The notes below the pieces were generated by a model that was not told where the DNA came from, searched no databases, and was given only the letters and a program-made list of their open reading frames with translations. From positions 1-6,960 of the forward strand of contig CAYGAW010000016.1 of assembly GCA_964347945.1 (NCBI GenBank): DNA of 6,960 nucleotides, in the 5' to 3' direction. The stretch comes from CAYGAW01 sp964347945. Its GTDB lineage: Bacteria; Chloroflexota; Anaerolineae; UBA7937; B3-Chlor. Of the stretch, positions 1 to 5,800 are shown piece after piece; within the stretch, counting starts at the first letter, position 1, and each line of letters opens with the position of its first letter. Both the position numbers and the translations under genes were made by a program.

Positions 1-177
1 AGGAGAAACCACATGGACAGGCTAGCAGCTGCAAGTGGAGGAACCAGCCACCCTGGCGGGACTTCTCTTCGCCCCCGAGATATCGCGGGGCTACGTTGCC
101 CGTGCCATTACTCAACCCCGCTCCGGGCTTTGAGTACTCCCACCGGGTTGCTCATCCGAACGCGTTGTGATCAATGC
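1..177. other. Left flank without a recognised gene; one stem-loop
   Basis: I see no recognisable gene here. A reading frame stays open from base 1 to 426, but its product is Arg/His-rich and resembles nothing I know, and the same DNA holds the promoter and structured RNA that follow. The only clear structure is a stem-loop at 109-136: 7 bp (109-115 with 130-136), then a small internal loop, then 4 bp (117-120 with 124-127). It lacks a T-rich tail, so it is not a good intrinsic terminator. It could be a folded end of an upstream transcript or a chance structure. Confidence 0.4.
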
Positions 178-206
178 TTGCACCAAACGGAAGAACGTGG
201 TATACT
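178..206 (+). promoter_or_regulatory. Sigma70-type promoter for the small RNA
   Basis: The -35-like hexamer TTGCAC (178-183) and the -10 hexamer TATACT (201-206, five of six matches to TATAAT) are separated by exactly 17 bp. The predicted start is about 211-213. That falls at the first bases of the helix 210-218/242-250, so the RNA would begin directly with its 5' structured domain. The -35 is only a partial match to TTGACA. The coincidence of spacing, -10 quality and the position of the structured RNA is the main support. Confidence 0.6.
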
Positions 207-209
207 AGT

Positions 210-264
210 TGCACAACCCCACACAGAGAAAGGCCTCACTCGGTTGTGCGGGACCAGTGAGGCC
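210..264 (+). other. H-type pseudoknot or switch fold at the RNA 5' end
   Basis: Helix A pairs 210-218 with 242-250 (nine pairs, of which T210 with G250 is a wobble). Helix B pairs 232-240 with 256-264 (nine Watson-Crick pairs). The downstream strand of helix A lies inside the loop of helix B, and the upstream strand of helix B lies inside the loop of helix A, which is the H-type pseudoknot order. The connectors are 13 nt (219-231), 1 nt (241) and 5 nt (251-255). The 5-nt connector is short to span a full 9-bp helix A. Either helix A frays by a pair or two, or the two helices are alternative states of a switch. Confidence 0.6.
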
Positions 265-350
265 ATAGCCAAGGCGCGGGACGGGCACCTCGGCCGCGCG
301 TTACTGTACCACATGCGCCCGCCTGTCGCAACCAGGCGGGCTTCTGCATT
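211..350 (+). ncRNA. Candidate structured small RNA, about 140 nt
   Basis: A predicted non-coding transcript has its own promoter (178-206) and ends at a terminator-like hairpin (317-341). In order, it contains two interleaved 9-bp helices forming a pseudoknot-like 5' domain (210-264), a 6-bp GC hairpin (274-279 with 294-299), a short single-stranded stretch (300-316), and the 9-bp terminator stem. I do not recognise it as tmRNA, RNase P RNA, SRP RNA, 6S RNA or a riboswitch class whose consensus I know. The nearest downstream gene begins at 572, after a second hairpin, so it is more likely a free-standing small RNA than a leader. It could still be a cis-regulatory leader if termination at 317-350 is conditional. 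Function is unknown. The evidence is structural only, without conservation data. Confidence 0.55.
317..350 (+). terminator. Intrinsic terminator-like hairpin of the small RNA
   Basis: A perfect 9-bp GC-rich stem (317-325 with 333-341) closes a 7-nt loop and is followed by a moderately T-rich tail (TTCTGCATTT, 342-351). The tail is weak by E. coli standards, so termination may be partial. The position just after a promoter-driven structured RNA supports a 3' end here. Confidence 0.55.
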
Positions 351-405
351 TGTGCCCATGCGTTGCACAGACTCGAGATGGGAGGAGGAACCACGAGCTG
401 TGGAG

Positions 406-455
406 AGCGCTGATCACAACCGCTAGTCGGTCGGGTGGTCAGCGCTTCTTCTGTT
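406..455 (+). terminator. Second terminator-like hairpin before the gene run
   Basis: A 12-bp stem (406-417 with 435-446, with one T-G wobble at 414/438) closes a 17-nt loop that can itself form a small CCG/CGG hairpin. The stem is followed by a pyrimidine-rich tail starting TTCTTCTGTT. It could back up the hairpin at 317-341 and isolate the small RNA from the genes starting at 572. I see no clear sigma70 promoter between 447 and 571, so these genes may be driven by an unrecognised promoter or by read-through. Confidence 0.5.
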
Positions 456-475
456 GCTGAGACACGACACTCCTG

Positions 476-487
476 GAACAGGTGTTC
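476..487. promoter_or_regulatory. Palindrome resembling a Gram-positive-type LexA box
   Basis: The site reads GAACAGGTGTTC, a perfect GAAC-N4-GTTC palindrome. Its central four bases also fit the RNRY pattern of the Bacillus-type SOS box. It lies 84 bp upstream of the start at 572, in the only intergenic stretch before the gene run. By chance one GAAC-N4-GTTC site would be expected roughly every 65 kb, so it is suggestive but not decisive. No promoter can be seen overlapping it. Confidence 0.3.
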
Positions 488-571
488 TCGGGCAAGTCTC
501 GGCCGTGAAGTGGCGGTCTATGGAGTGTCTGCCCTCGAGGAGAAGCATGTTGAACCAGAAAGGATCAAGCC

Positions 572-1402
572 ATGATTGAAGAGATTCGAGGGAGCTTCTG
601 GCGCTCAGGGCTGGCGGCGCTGCTAGGGCTCGTGGCATTCGTGGTCATCATCCGTCTGCTTCCCCAGGATCGCCTTCAGGGCGAGTGGCTTCTAGCAGCA
701 GGCATCGTCTTGGCCCTGGTGCCGGCGCTCCTATGGCTCAGCTTCTTCTACCAACAGGACCGCAGAGAGCCAGAACCCAAGCGGATCGTATTCAGAGTAT
801 TCCTGGCTGCTGCCGTCCTTGCCAGCGGCGCTGGCCTTCCCATCATCAGGGACCTGTTCCGCGTTGAAGAGTGGGCGACGGGAGACCTCTGGCTCCGACT
901 GGCCGGCATGATCCTTGCCGTGGGATTCACTCAGGAACTCTTGAAGTATGCCGCCATCCGCTACTTGGTCTTTCCCACCAGTGACTTCCGCACTCGGGTG
1001 GATGGCATCCTCTATGGAGTCGCCGCCGGTCTCGGGTATGCCACCGTTCTAAACCTGGAGTACGTCCTCTTCCACCAGGGTGTCATCCTCTTCGTGGGAG
1101 CCATTCACATGGTGAATACCGCGCTAGCCCAAGCTGGCTTCGCAGCGGTCACCGGGTACTTCCTGGCCGGTGCCAAATACGGTGACCGACCTATCTGGTG
1201 GGTCCCGGTGGGGCTGATCACGGCCGCCACTTTGAACGGTGTATTTGCCGTCTTGCGCCAGGAGGTCAGCGTTCGCGGCCTGAGCTACGAACCCTTGAGC
1301 GCCCTAATGCTAACCATCGCTTTCGTGGCGGTGGCTCTGGGCATCCTCTTCGCCATGCTCCGCCGCGCCCAGTGGCGGACTATCAGTGAGTCTAAGGAGT
1401 AG
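572..1402 (+). CDS. PrsW-family membrane protein, probably catalytically inactive
   Basis: This 276-aa multi-pass membrane protein has the layout of the PrsW family (intramembrane metalloproteases; B. subtilis PrsW cleaves the anti-sigma factor RsiW). Family signatures are the DRREPEPKR segment between membrane helices (residues 63-71), the QELLK stretch (121-125), DGILYGVAAGLGYA (144-157) and TGYFL (194-198). The catalytic positions look lost. The usual EE pair is Q121-E122, the usual Glu of the FxxxE motif is L160, the usual motif-3 His is Q187, and the usual HxxxD is N222...A226. It is therefore likely a pseudoprotease, acting as a binding or regulatory membrane protein. The start at 572 follows AAAGGA (559-564) at 7-nt spacing. 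Only 7 nt separate its stop from the next start, suggesting co-translation. The family call rests on motif alignment by eye; the inactive state is inference. Confidence 0.75.
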   Translation: MIEEIRGSFWRSGLAALLGLVAFVVIIRLLPQDRLQGEWLLAAGIVLALVPALLWLSFFYQQDRREPEPKRIVFRVFLAAAVLASGAGLPIIRDLFRVEEWATGDLWLRLAGMILAVGFTQELLKYAAIRYLVFPTSDFRTRVDGILYGVAAGLGYATVLNLEYVLFHQGVILFVGAIHMVNTALAQAGFAAVTGYFLAGAKYGDRPIWWVPVGLITAATLNGVFAVLRQEVSVRGLSYEPLSALMLTIAFVAVALGILFAMLRRAQWRTISESKE

Positions 1403-1409
1403 GAAGTCG

Positions 1410-2027
1410 ATGGAAAGTCACACGAACTCTAGAGAGACTCCCTGGGAGACCTCGCTACGATATGATGCTCCGGTGATCGCCTTGGCCGCCCTTGCCTTCG
1501 TGGGTATCGTGGGCCTTCGATCGCTGGTGCTTGGTCAGCGTGCCGTCTTCACCGATCCGGACGCTCGTCTATCAGTCCAGTATCCAGCATCTTGGACACC
1601 CGGTGTGGAAAAGGGCTCTCTGTTGTCTGTCCAAGATCTGCGGAGCAAGGGAGCCTTCAAGGCCACCTTCTCGATCGTGGTCAAGGAACTGGATTCACAA
1701 CGTCCCATTCGACCGGTTCAGGAGTTGGTCGTGCCGTTCACCGTGGAAAGGGGTCGTGAACTCAGGCAGTACGGCGTTCTGGACATAGCTGTGACCCAAG
1801 TCGACACATTGGACGCGGCCAGAATCACCTATACCTATGTTGACTACCCCAGCGGGAGCCCCCTGCAATCAGCGCTGCCCGTGGTAGTAAAAGCAGTGGA
1901 CATCCTGGTCATTCATGGGGACAACCTCTACATTCTCAGCTTCGCCGCACCGGCGGCCACTTTTGCCCAGCACTCCGGCACTCTCGACGCCATTCTCAAT
2001 AGCGTGGATCTTGACCTGTCCAGTTAG
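1410..2027 (+). CDS. Membrane-anchored protein with PsbP/LpqN-like domain
   Basis: This 205-aa protein of unknown function has a cytoplasmic N-terminus, one membrane anchor (residues about 21-41) and an extracytoplasmic domain (about 46-205). The domain has the pattern of the PsbP/LpqN-like fold: an early hydrophobic strand ending in YPASW (58-62), alternating beta strands, and a closing helix with LDAILNSVDL (192-201). Such domains are common in secreted proteins of unknown role. The ATG at 1410 is preferred over an in-frame GTG at 1386, because AAGGAG (1394-1399) sits 10 nt upstream and the longer form would overlap the previous gene by 17 nt. The gene lies 7 nt after the PrsW-like gene and 9 nt before the protease gene, so it is probably part of the same transcript. 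It may bind a ligand or assist its envelope neighbours; no catalytic motif is seen. Confidence 0.75.
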   Translation: MESHTNSRETPWETSLRYDAPVIALAALAFVGIVGLRSLVLGQRAVFTDPDARLSVQYPASWTPGVEKGSLLSVQDLRSKGAFKATFSIVVKELDSQRPIRPVQELVVPFTVERGRELRQYGVLDIAVTQVDTLDAARITYTYVDYPSGSPLQSALPVVVKAVDILVIHGDNLYILSFAAPAATFAQHSGTLDAILNSVDLDLSS

Positions 2028-2036
2028 GGGGAGACG

Positions 2037-3569
2037 ATGCAGCGTTCAATATGTGCCTTCTCACTCGCCCTGGCCCTCATTCTGGCAGGGTGCGGACAAG
2101 CGGCCACACCGACACCTTCGCCATCCCCGACGCCGGCCGCTGCAACTCAGCCATCCCCAACGGCGACCCGTACCCCCAGGCCTACACCCGCGCCCACACC
2201 CCCACGGGAGCTGACGGGTGAGCAGATCGAGTCCATCGCCTTGGGCTCAGTCCTAGTCGAGGCGCTGGTCGAGGAACAGGGAGAGTTGGTCAGCTCTTGG
2301 TGGGGGTCAGGCACCATTCTCGCTTCAAACGGGCTAATCCTGACCAACGCCCACGTCGTCCTAGGGGCAGATGCCCTCGTCATCAGCCTGATAACCCGAA
2401 CCGATCGGCCACCCATTCCCTCCTACTATGCCGAGCCTGTAGAGGTCAACAACGTCCTGGATCTAGCCCTCATCCAGATCACGACCGATTTGGACGGCAA
2501 TCCCGTCGCGCGAAGCGAGCTGCGCCTACCGGAGGTGGTGCGCGGCAATTCGGATACCGTCGATTTGGGGCAGGACATTTGTGTCTTCGGCTATCCGGGC
2601 GTAGGAGGTGAGACCCTGACCCTTACCAAGGGTGCGGTGAGTGGTTTTGAAAGCGAGGACCTGGGTGGCGGCCAAATAGAGCGCGTCTGGATCAAGACCG
2701 ATGCGGAAATCGCTCCCGGAAACAGCGGCGGAACGGTCGTCGATGAGCGCGGCCTGCTGGTGGGCATCCCCACCCTGGTTCTCACAGATGAGACCGCCGG
2801 AAGGATCAGCCGCCTACGCCCCGTCAACCTGGTCAACTATCTGACCAGTCAGCCGCCAAGAAGAGTCGCTGAAGCCTCGATCTACGAGCCGAATGACGAT
2901 CCCTCCACAGCCTACGGTCCCTTGGAGCCCGGAACTGTCTATACCGCGTATATCCACCAAGGGGACCTCGATATCTACTTCATCGAGGTGGAGACTCTGG
3001 GGCCAATCGAGGTCGACTTGACCGATATCGCTCCCGACGTCGACTATGACCTAGGCCTCTTCAGTGCCGACTTCATCCTATTGCGCGTCTCTGAGGGCGA
3101 AACCACGAGCGAACACATCGATTTCCAGCCCCGCTCTACCGGCACCTACTACATCGTGGTTGCCCCATGGCTGGGGTACAGCCTTGAAGATCCCTACACA
3201 CTCCAGGCGGTGTTCAATGACGAGATCACGCCTCCGGTCCTTCCTGAGCCCGGGGGCGTAACGGTGCAGGGACGGCTAGTGGACGCGAACACAGGCCAGG
3301 GAATCGTGGGGGCGACCATGGCGCTTCTCCTTCCCGGGGTTACAGGAGAGGAATTCATGGCAGAGAATCTGAGCCAGGACTTGGTCCAGGTCTCCTCAAC
3401 CACGGATGAGGAGGGAGTTTTCATACTGAACGATGTGCCTCGCGGGCAAGTCTACACAGGCGTGGTCGTGACCGAGAACGACGTCTTCTGGGAGAACGCC
3501 TGGCTTCTTGTTGATGAAGGCGCACCCGCGATCCTTTACGTTGGCGACATTATGGTAGGTACGTCCTAG
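2037..3569 (+). CDS. Lipoprotein trypsin-like serine protease with PPC domain
   Basis: This 510-aa surface protease has a type II signal peptide ending in lipobox LAGC, with lipidated Cys19, then a Thr/Pro-rich spacer (about 22-58). The trypsin-fold protease domain (about 62-272) shows a full triad: His106 in TNAHVV, Asp142 in LDLALI and Ser230 in APGNSGG, matching the Trypsin_2/HtrA-type pattern. No PDZ domain follows. Instead there is a pre-peptidase C-terminal (PPC) domain (about 282-394, starting at YEPNDDP) and a carboxypeptidase-regulatory-like beta-sandwich (about 407-510, with GRLVDANTGQGIVGA and TTDEEGVF). It should act outside the membrane on unknown protein substrates. PPC and beta-sandwich domains usually help secretion, stability or substrate contact. 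The ATG at 2037 follows GGGGGAG at 2027-2033, 9 nt after the previous stop. The protease assignment is strong; the substrate is not predictable. Confidence 0.88.
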   Translation: MQRSICAFSLALALILAGCGQAATPTPSPSPTPAAATQPSPTATRTPRPTPAPTPPRELTGEQIESIALGSVLVEALVEEQGELVSSWWGSGTILASNGLILTNAHVVLGADALVISLITRTDRPPIPSYYAEPVEVNNVLDLALIQITTDLDGNPVARSELRLPEVVRGNSDTVDLGQDICVFGYPGVGGETLTLTKGAVSGFESEDLGGGQIERVWIKTDAEIAPGNSGGTVVDERGLLVGIPTLVLTDETAGRISRLRPVNLVNYLTSQPPRRVAEASIYEPNDDPSTAYGPLEPGTVYTAYIHQGDLDIYFIEVETLGPIEVDLTDIAPDVDYDLGLFSADFILLRVSEGETTSEHIDFQPRSTGTYYIVVAPWLGYSLEDPYTLQAVFNDEITPPVLPEPGGVTVQGRLVDANTGQGIVGATMALLLPGVTGEEFMAENLSQDLVQVSSTTDEEGVFILNDVPRGQVYTGVVVTENDVFWENAWLLVDEGAPAILYVGDIMVGTS

Positions 3570-3623
3570 GGCTGGCACAAGTAGCGAGCCGCGAATTCTA
3601 TTGAACGGAGACCAGATTCGGCG

Positions 3624-5135
3624 ATGAGGGTAGGAGTTCTCGAGTTACTGAGCGCTGGACGCAGCGGGGATTGGACTCAGAGGGTATCCGGGCACCTGCT
3701 TCTCAAGCAATTCGCCAGCATCATGCCCCAGGCTGTGAGCGTGTGGTGCCGTGACCTCGGCCACCAGGTGTTCTATGCGACTTATTACGGCCAGAAGGAC
3801 CCCAAGCATCTCCTACCCAACGATCTGGATCTGGTCTTCATCTCAGGCCACACACAGGCGAGCGCATTGGCGTACGCCCTGGCGAAGCTCTACCGGCAGG
3901 AGAAGACGGTAACTGTCATTGGCGGCCCCCACGCCAGGCAATTCTCCAATGACTGCCTGCGCTTCTTTGACGTGGTAGTGCGCGATTGCGACAGAGCTCT
4001 GATCGCCGAAATCCTGGATGCAGCCCCTCTGGGAGAGATCGTGACCAGTGGCCGCACTCTACAAAGTATCCCCAGCGTGCAAGAGCGAATGCCGGAAATC
4101 CGGGCATCTACGTTTTGGCGAGGTAGGCCCTACCCCTTCGCTTCCATTTCACTGGTGACGAGCATGGGTTGTCCGTACAGTTGTGACTTCTGCGTGGACT
4201 GGAACAAGCCCTACGTCCTTCTTCCCCTGGAGCGGCTGGAAGCAGATCTGCGCTTCATCTTGGACAGCTTTCCACGAGTGATCGTTGGCTTCCATGATGC
4301 CAACTTTGCCGTCAAGTTTGATGAAGTGTTGGCCGTACTAGAGAAAGTACCACAGGACGGGCGCAAACGGTACATCATGGAGAGTTCCCTCTCCGTTCTG
4401 CGGAGGTCTAGACTCGAGCGACTCCAGAACGTCGGTTGTTTATACATGATACCAGGGGTCGAATCGTGGGCGGCCTATTCGGACAAAGCGGCCGCAGGGC
4501 CAGCACTGAGCGGCCGAGAGAAGCTGGACCGGGTGGTAGAGCATTTCGAGCTCATTCACGCGTACATACCTGGATTACAGGCCGGGCTCATGTTTGGGCT
4601 TGATGTGGACGAAGGCGATGAACCTGTAGAGCTGACGAAGGAGTTCATGACTCGAGCTCCCTTCGTCTGGCCCATCGTCGGTGTTCCAACTCCTTTCGGG
4701 GAGACTCCTTTCTATGATCGCTATTTGGCCGAAGGCCGCATCTTGACCTCTATGCCATTCGCCTTCTACTACGGGCCATACCTGGTCACCACGTTGAAGA
4801 ACTATGGCCCTGTTGCCTACTATGAGAAACTAGTCGAGATGTTCTCCCACATGACATCTGGGAACATGCTGTTCAAGAGACTACAGACCACGTCCGGCAG
4901 AATCCGCTTGGCACATGTGGCACGAACCGTCGGGTTCCGTCGGATGCTCGGGACATTGCGGCACTTTGCAGAGTTGATGAAGACTGATCGGCAGTTCAGA
5001 GCCTTTCATGAGGGGGAATCTCCGACTCTGCCTGAGTTCTATCATCGGCAATATGAGCGCTCGCTTGGACGCTATGCTGCCCTCATGTCCCGTGAGGATC
5101 GTCAGCCGGTACACAACAGACCAGGGCATGCTTGA
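3624..5135 (+). CDS. B12-binding-fold radical SAM protein, unknown substrate
   Basis: This 503-aa cytoplasmic protein has an N-terminal Rossmann-like cobalamin-binding-type domain (about 1-140, with VIGGPHARQF at 98-107) and a radical SAM core (about 165-400). The [4Fe-4S] cluster motif is C183-x3-C187-x2-C190 in MGCPYSCDFC. Later conserved segments are FHDANF (223-228), GVESW (278-282), GLMFGLDVD (321-329) and PTPFGETP (355-362). A basic helical tail follows. The classic cobalamin motif DxHxxG is not found, so B12 use is uncertain. I recognise the general layout of a widespread but uncharacterised radical SAM group and do not assign a reaction. The start at 3624 opens directly into the first beta strand (MRVGVLEL), though GGAG (3607-3610) is 13 nt upstream, rather far. 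It lies 54 nt after the protease gene and 30 nt before the lipoprotein gene, and is the only cytoplasmic enzyme of the window. Confidence 0.85.
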   Translation: MRVGVLELLSAGRSGDWTQRVSGHLLLKQFASIMPQAVSVWCRDLGHQVFYATYYGQKDPKHLLPNDLDLVFISGHTQASALAYALAKLYRQEKTVTVIGGPHARQFSNDCLRFFDVVVRDCDRALIAEILDAAPLGEIVTSGRTLQSIPSVQERMPEIRASTFWRGRPYPFASISLVTSMGCPYSCDFCVDWNKPYVLLPLERLEADLRFILDSFPRVIVGFHDANFAVKFDEVLAVLEKVPQDGRKRYIMESSLSVLRRSRLERLQNVGCLYMIPGVESWAAYSDKAAAGPALSGREKLDRVVEHFELIHAYIPGLQAGLMFGLDVDEGDEPVELTKEFMTRAPFVWPIVGVPTPFGETPFYDRYLAEGRILTSMPFAFYYGPYLVTTLKNYGPVAYYEKLVEMFSHMTSGNMLFKRLQTTSGRIRLAHVARTVGFRRMLGTLRHFAELMKTDRQFRAFHEGESPTLPEFYHRQYERSLGRYAALMSREDRQPVHNRPGHA

Positions 5136-5165
5136 GAACGCTTCAACTTCGAAAGGAGACGCGAA

Positions 5166-5735
5166 ATGAGAACACCTATTCTCTGTGCATTGGTGATAGC
5201 CATCGCTCTGACCTTACCGCTCGCGGCGTGCGGCCCACCCCCGCCGCCACCACCAACGCCGACCCCCATCCCACCTACAGAGCCTGCAGTGCCCCCGACG
5301 GAGACCTCGGAGCCGCCTACACCAACACCGGTACCCCCGACTCCAACGTCGACGCCAGTACCTCCAACACCGACCCCCGTCCCGCCCACCCCAACACCGG
5401 TACCCCCGACACCTACGCCGACGCCGGCACCTCCAACACCGACCCGCGTCCCGCCCACCCCAACACCGGTACCCCCGACTCCGACGGCCCCGCCGCCTCC
5501 CCCGAGGCCGTCAACGGCGTTGCTGGTGGTTATCAACTACTGCGGAACACCGTTCTACTTCACGATAGCGGACATGATGTACGAGGTGCCAGGCAACGGG
5601 TCAGTGGATATTCAGCTCCAGCCTGGCGAACACTCATACACCGTTAGCAAGCCTGGTTTCTCGGACATCCACGGGACGATTTACGTCGAAGCCGGGGTAA
5701 TGTACTCGTACCCGATCACCTGCCCGGTCACGTGA
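5166..5735 (+). CDS. Small lipoprotein with Pro/Thr repeat linker
   Basis: This 189-aa protein has a signal peptide with lipobox LAAC (Cys22 lipidated), a long proline/threonine linker (about 24-115, repeats of the PTPVPPTPTP type) and a C-terminal domain of about 75 aa (116-189). The domain is rich in predicted beta strands and carries Cys126 and Cys186, which could form a disulfide outside the cell. Its pattern (LLVVINYCG, LQPGEHSYTV, VEAGVMYSYPI) resembles small PEGA-like beta domains, a weak resemblance only. The linker should project the domain from the membrane or through the envelope. AAGGAG (5154-5159) sits 6 nt before the ATG at 5166. Upstream in-frame starts are not needed because the signal peptide begins at this ATG. 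The high Pro/Thr content makes the antisense strand look coding (a Gly-Val frame), which is an artefact. Specific function is unknown. Confidence 0.8.
   Translation: MRTPILCALVIAIALTLPLAACGPPPPPPPTPTPIPPTEPAVPPTETSEPPTPTPVPPTPTSTPVPPTPTPVPPTPTPVPPTPTPTPAPPTPTRVPPTPTPVPPTPTAPPPPPRPSTALLVVINYCGTPFYFTIADMMYEVPGNGSVDIQLQPGEHSYTVSKPGFSDIHGTIYVEAGVMYSYPITCPVT
5341..5479 (+). repeat. Tandem 69-bp repeat in the lipoprotein linker
   Basis: Two adjacent 69-bp units (5341-5409 and 5410-5478) encode 23 codons each of the Pro/Thr linker. Their 51-bp cores (5360-5410 and 5429-5479) differ at one base. A 19-bp element reading CAACACCGGTACCCCCGAC recurs exactly at 5323, 5392 and 5461, so a third, decayed unit precedes them. 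The period is a multiple of three, so copy-number changes keep the frame. Near-identity over 51 bp is more than codon bias alone would give and points to recent duplication. Confidence 0.85.
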
Positions 5736-5785
5736 CTTAGAAGTGTGCTGCACAAGTGCAGGGTGCGGACCATGAAGACAGCTAA

Positions 5786-5796
5786 AAAGGAGGTGG
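5786..5796 (+). promoter_or_regulatory. Very strong ribosome binding site deciding a GTG start
   Basis: AAAGGAGGTGG matches the full anti-Shine-Dalgarno complement and ends 4 nt before the GTG at 5801. It fixes this GTG as the start of the following gene, although the first in-frame ATG lies only at 5876, past the membrane segment. Confidence 0.85.
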
Positions 5797-5800
5797 TACA

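Noticed and set aside
211..264. HDV-like self-cleaving ribozyme, because the RNA would start with a 7-bp helix inside a pseudoknot
   Set aside because: The P3 stem between the helices and the P4 stem are missing; only 1 nt and 5 nt are available where they should be.
1..350. tmRNA, RNase P RNA or SRP RNA
   Set aside because: No tRNA-like acceptor end with CCA, no tag frame, no RNase P core motif and no SRP apical loop signature can be found.
13..426. A 137-aa open frame with AGGAG seven bases before its ATG and two Cys pairs (CPC, CDQC)
   Set aside because: The product is Arg/His-rich, resembles no family I know, and the frame runs through a promoter, two interleaved RNA helices and two terminator-like hairpins. 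Open frames of this size arise by chance in GC-rich DNA. I cannot fully exclude it.
547..579. A 10-codon upstream frame after GAGGAG (537-542), overlapping the start of the PrsW-like gene by 8 nt
   Set aside because: It is too short to judge, and the spacing to its ATG is only 4 nt. Translational coupling is possible but unsupported.
5323..5479. CRISPR-like or other regularly spaced repeat array
   Set aside because: The repeats are contiguous, in frame and coding; the intervals between the 19-bp elements are themselves repeated rather than unique spacers.
5102..5536. Minus-strand frame encoding a Gly-Val repeat protein
   Set aside because: It is the reverse complement of the Pro/Thr linker repeats of the plus-strand lipoprotein, which has a signal peptide, lipobox and ribosome binding site.
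5748..5761. Stem-loop CTGCAC-AA-GTGCAG after the lipoprotein gene as a terminator
   Set aside because: It has only six pairs, a 2-nt loop and no T-rich tail; the next gene follows closely.
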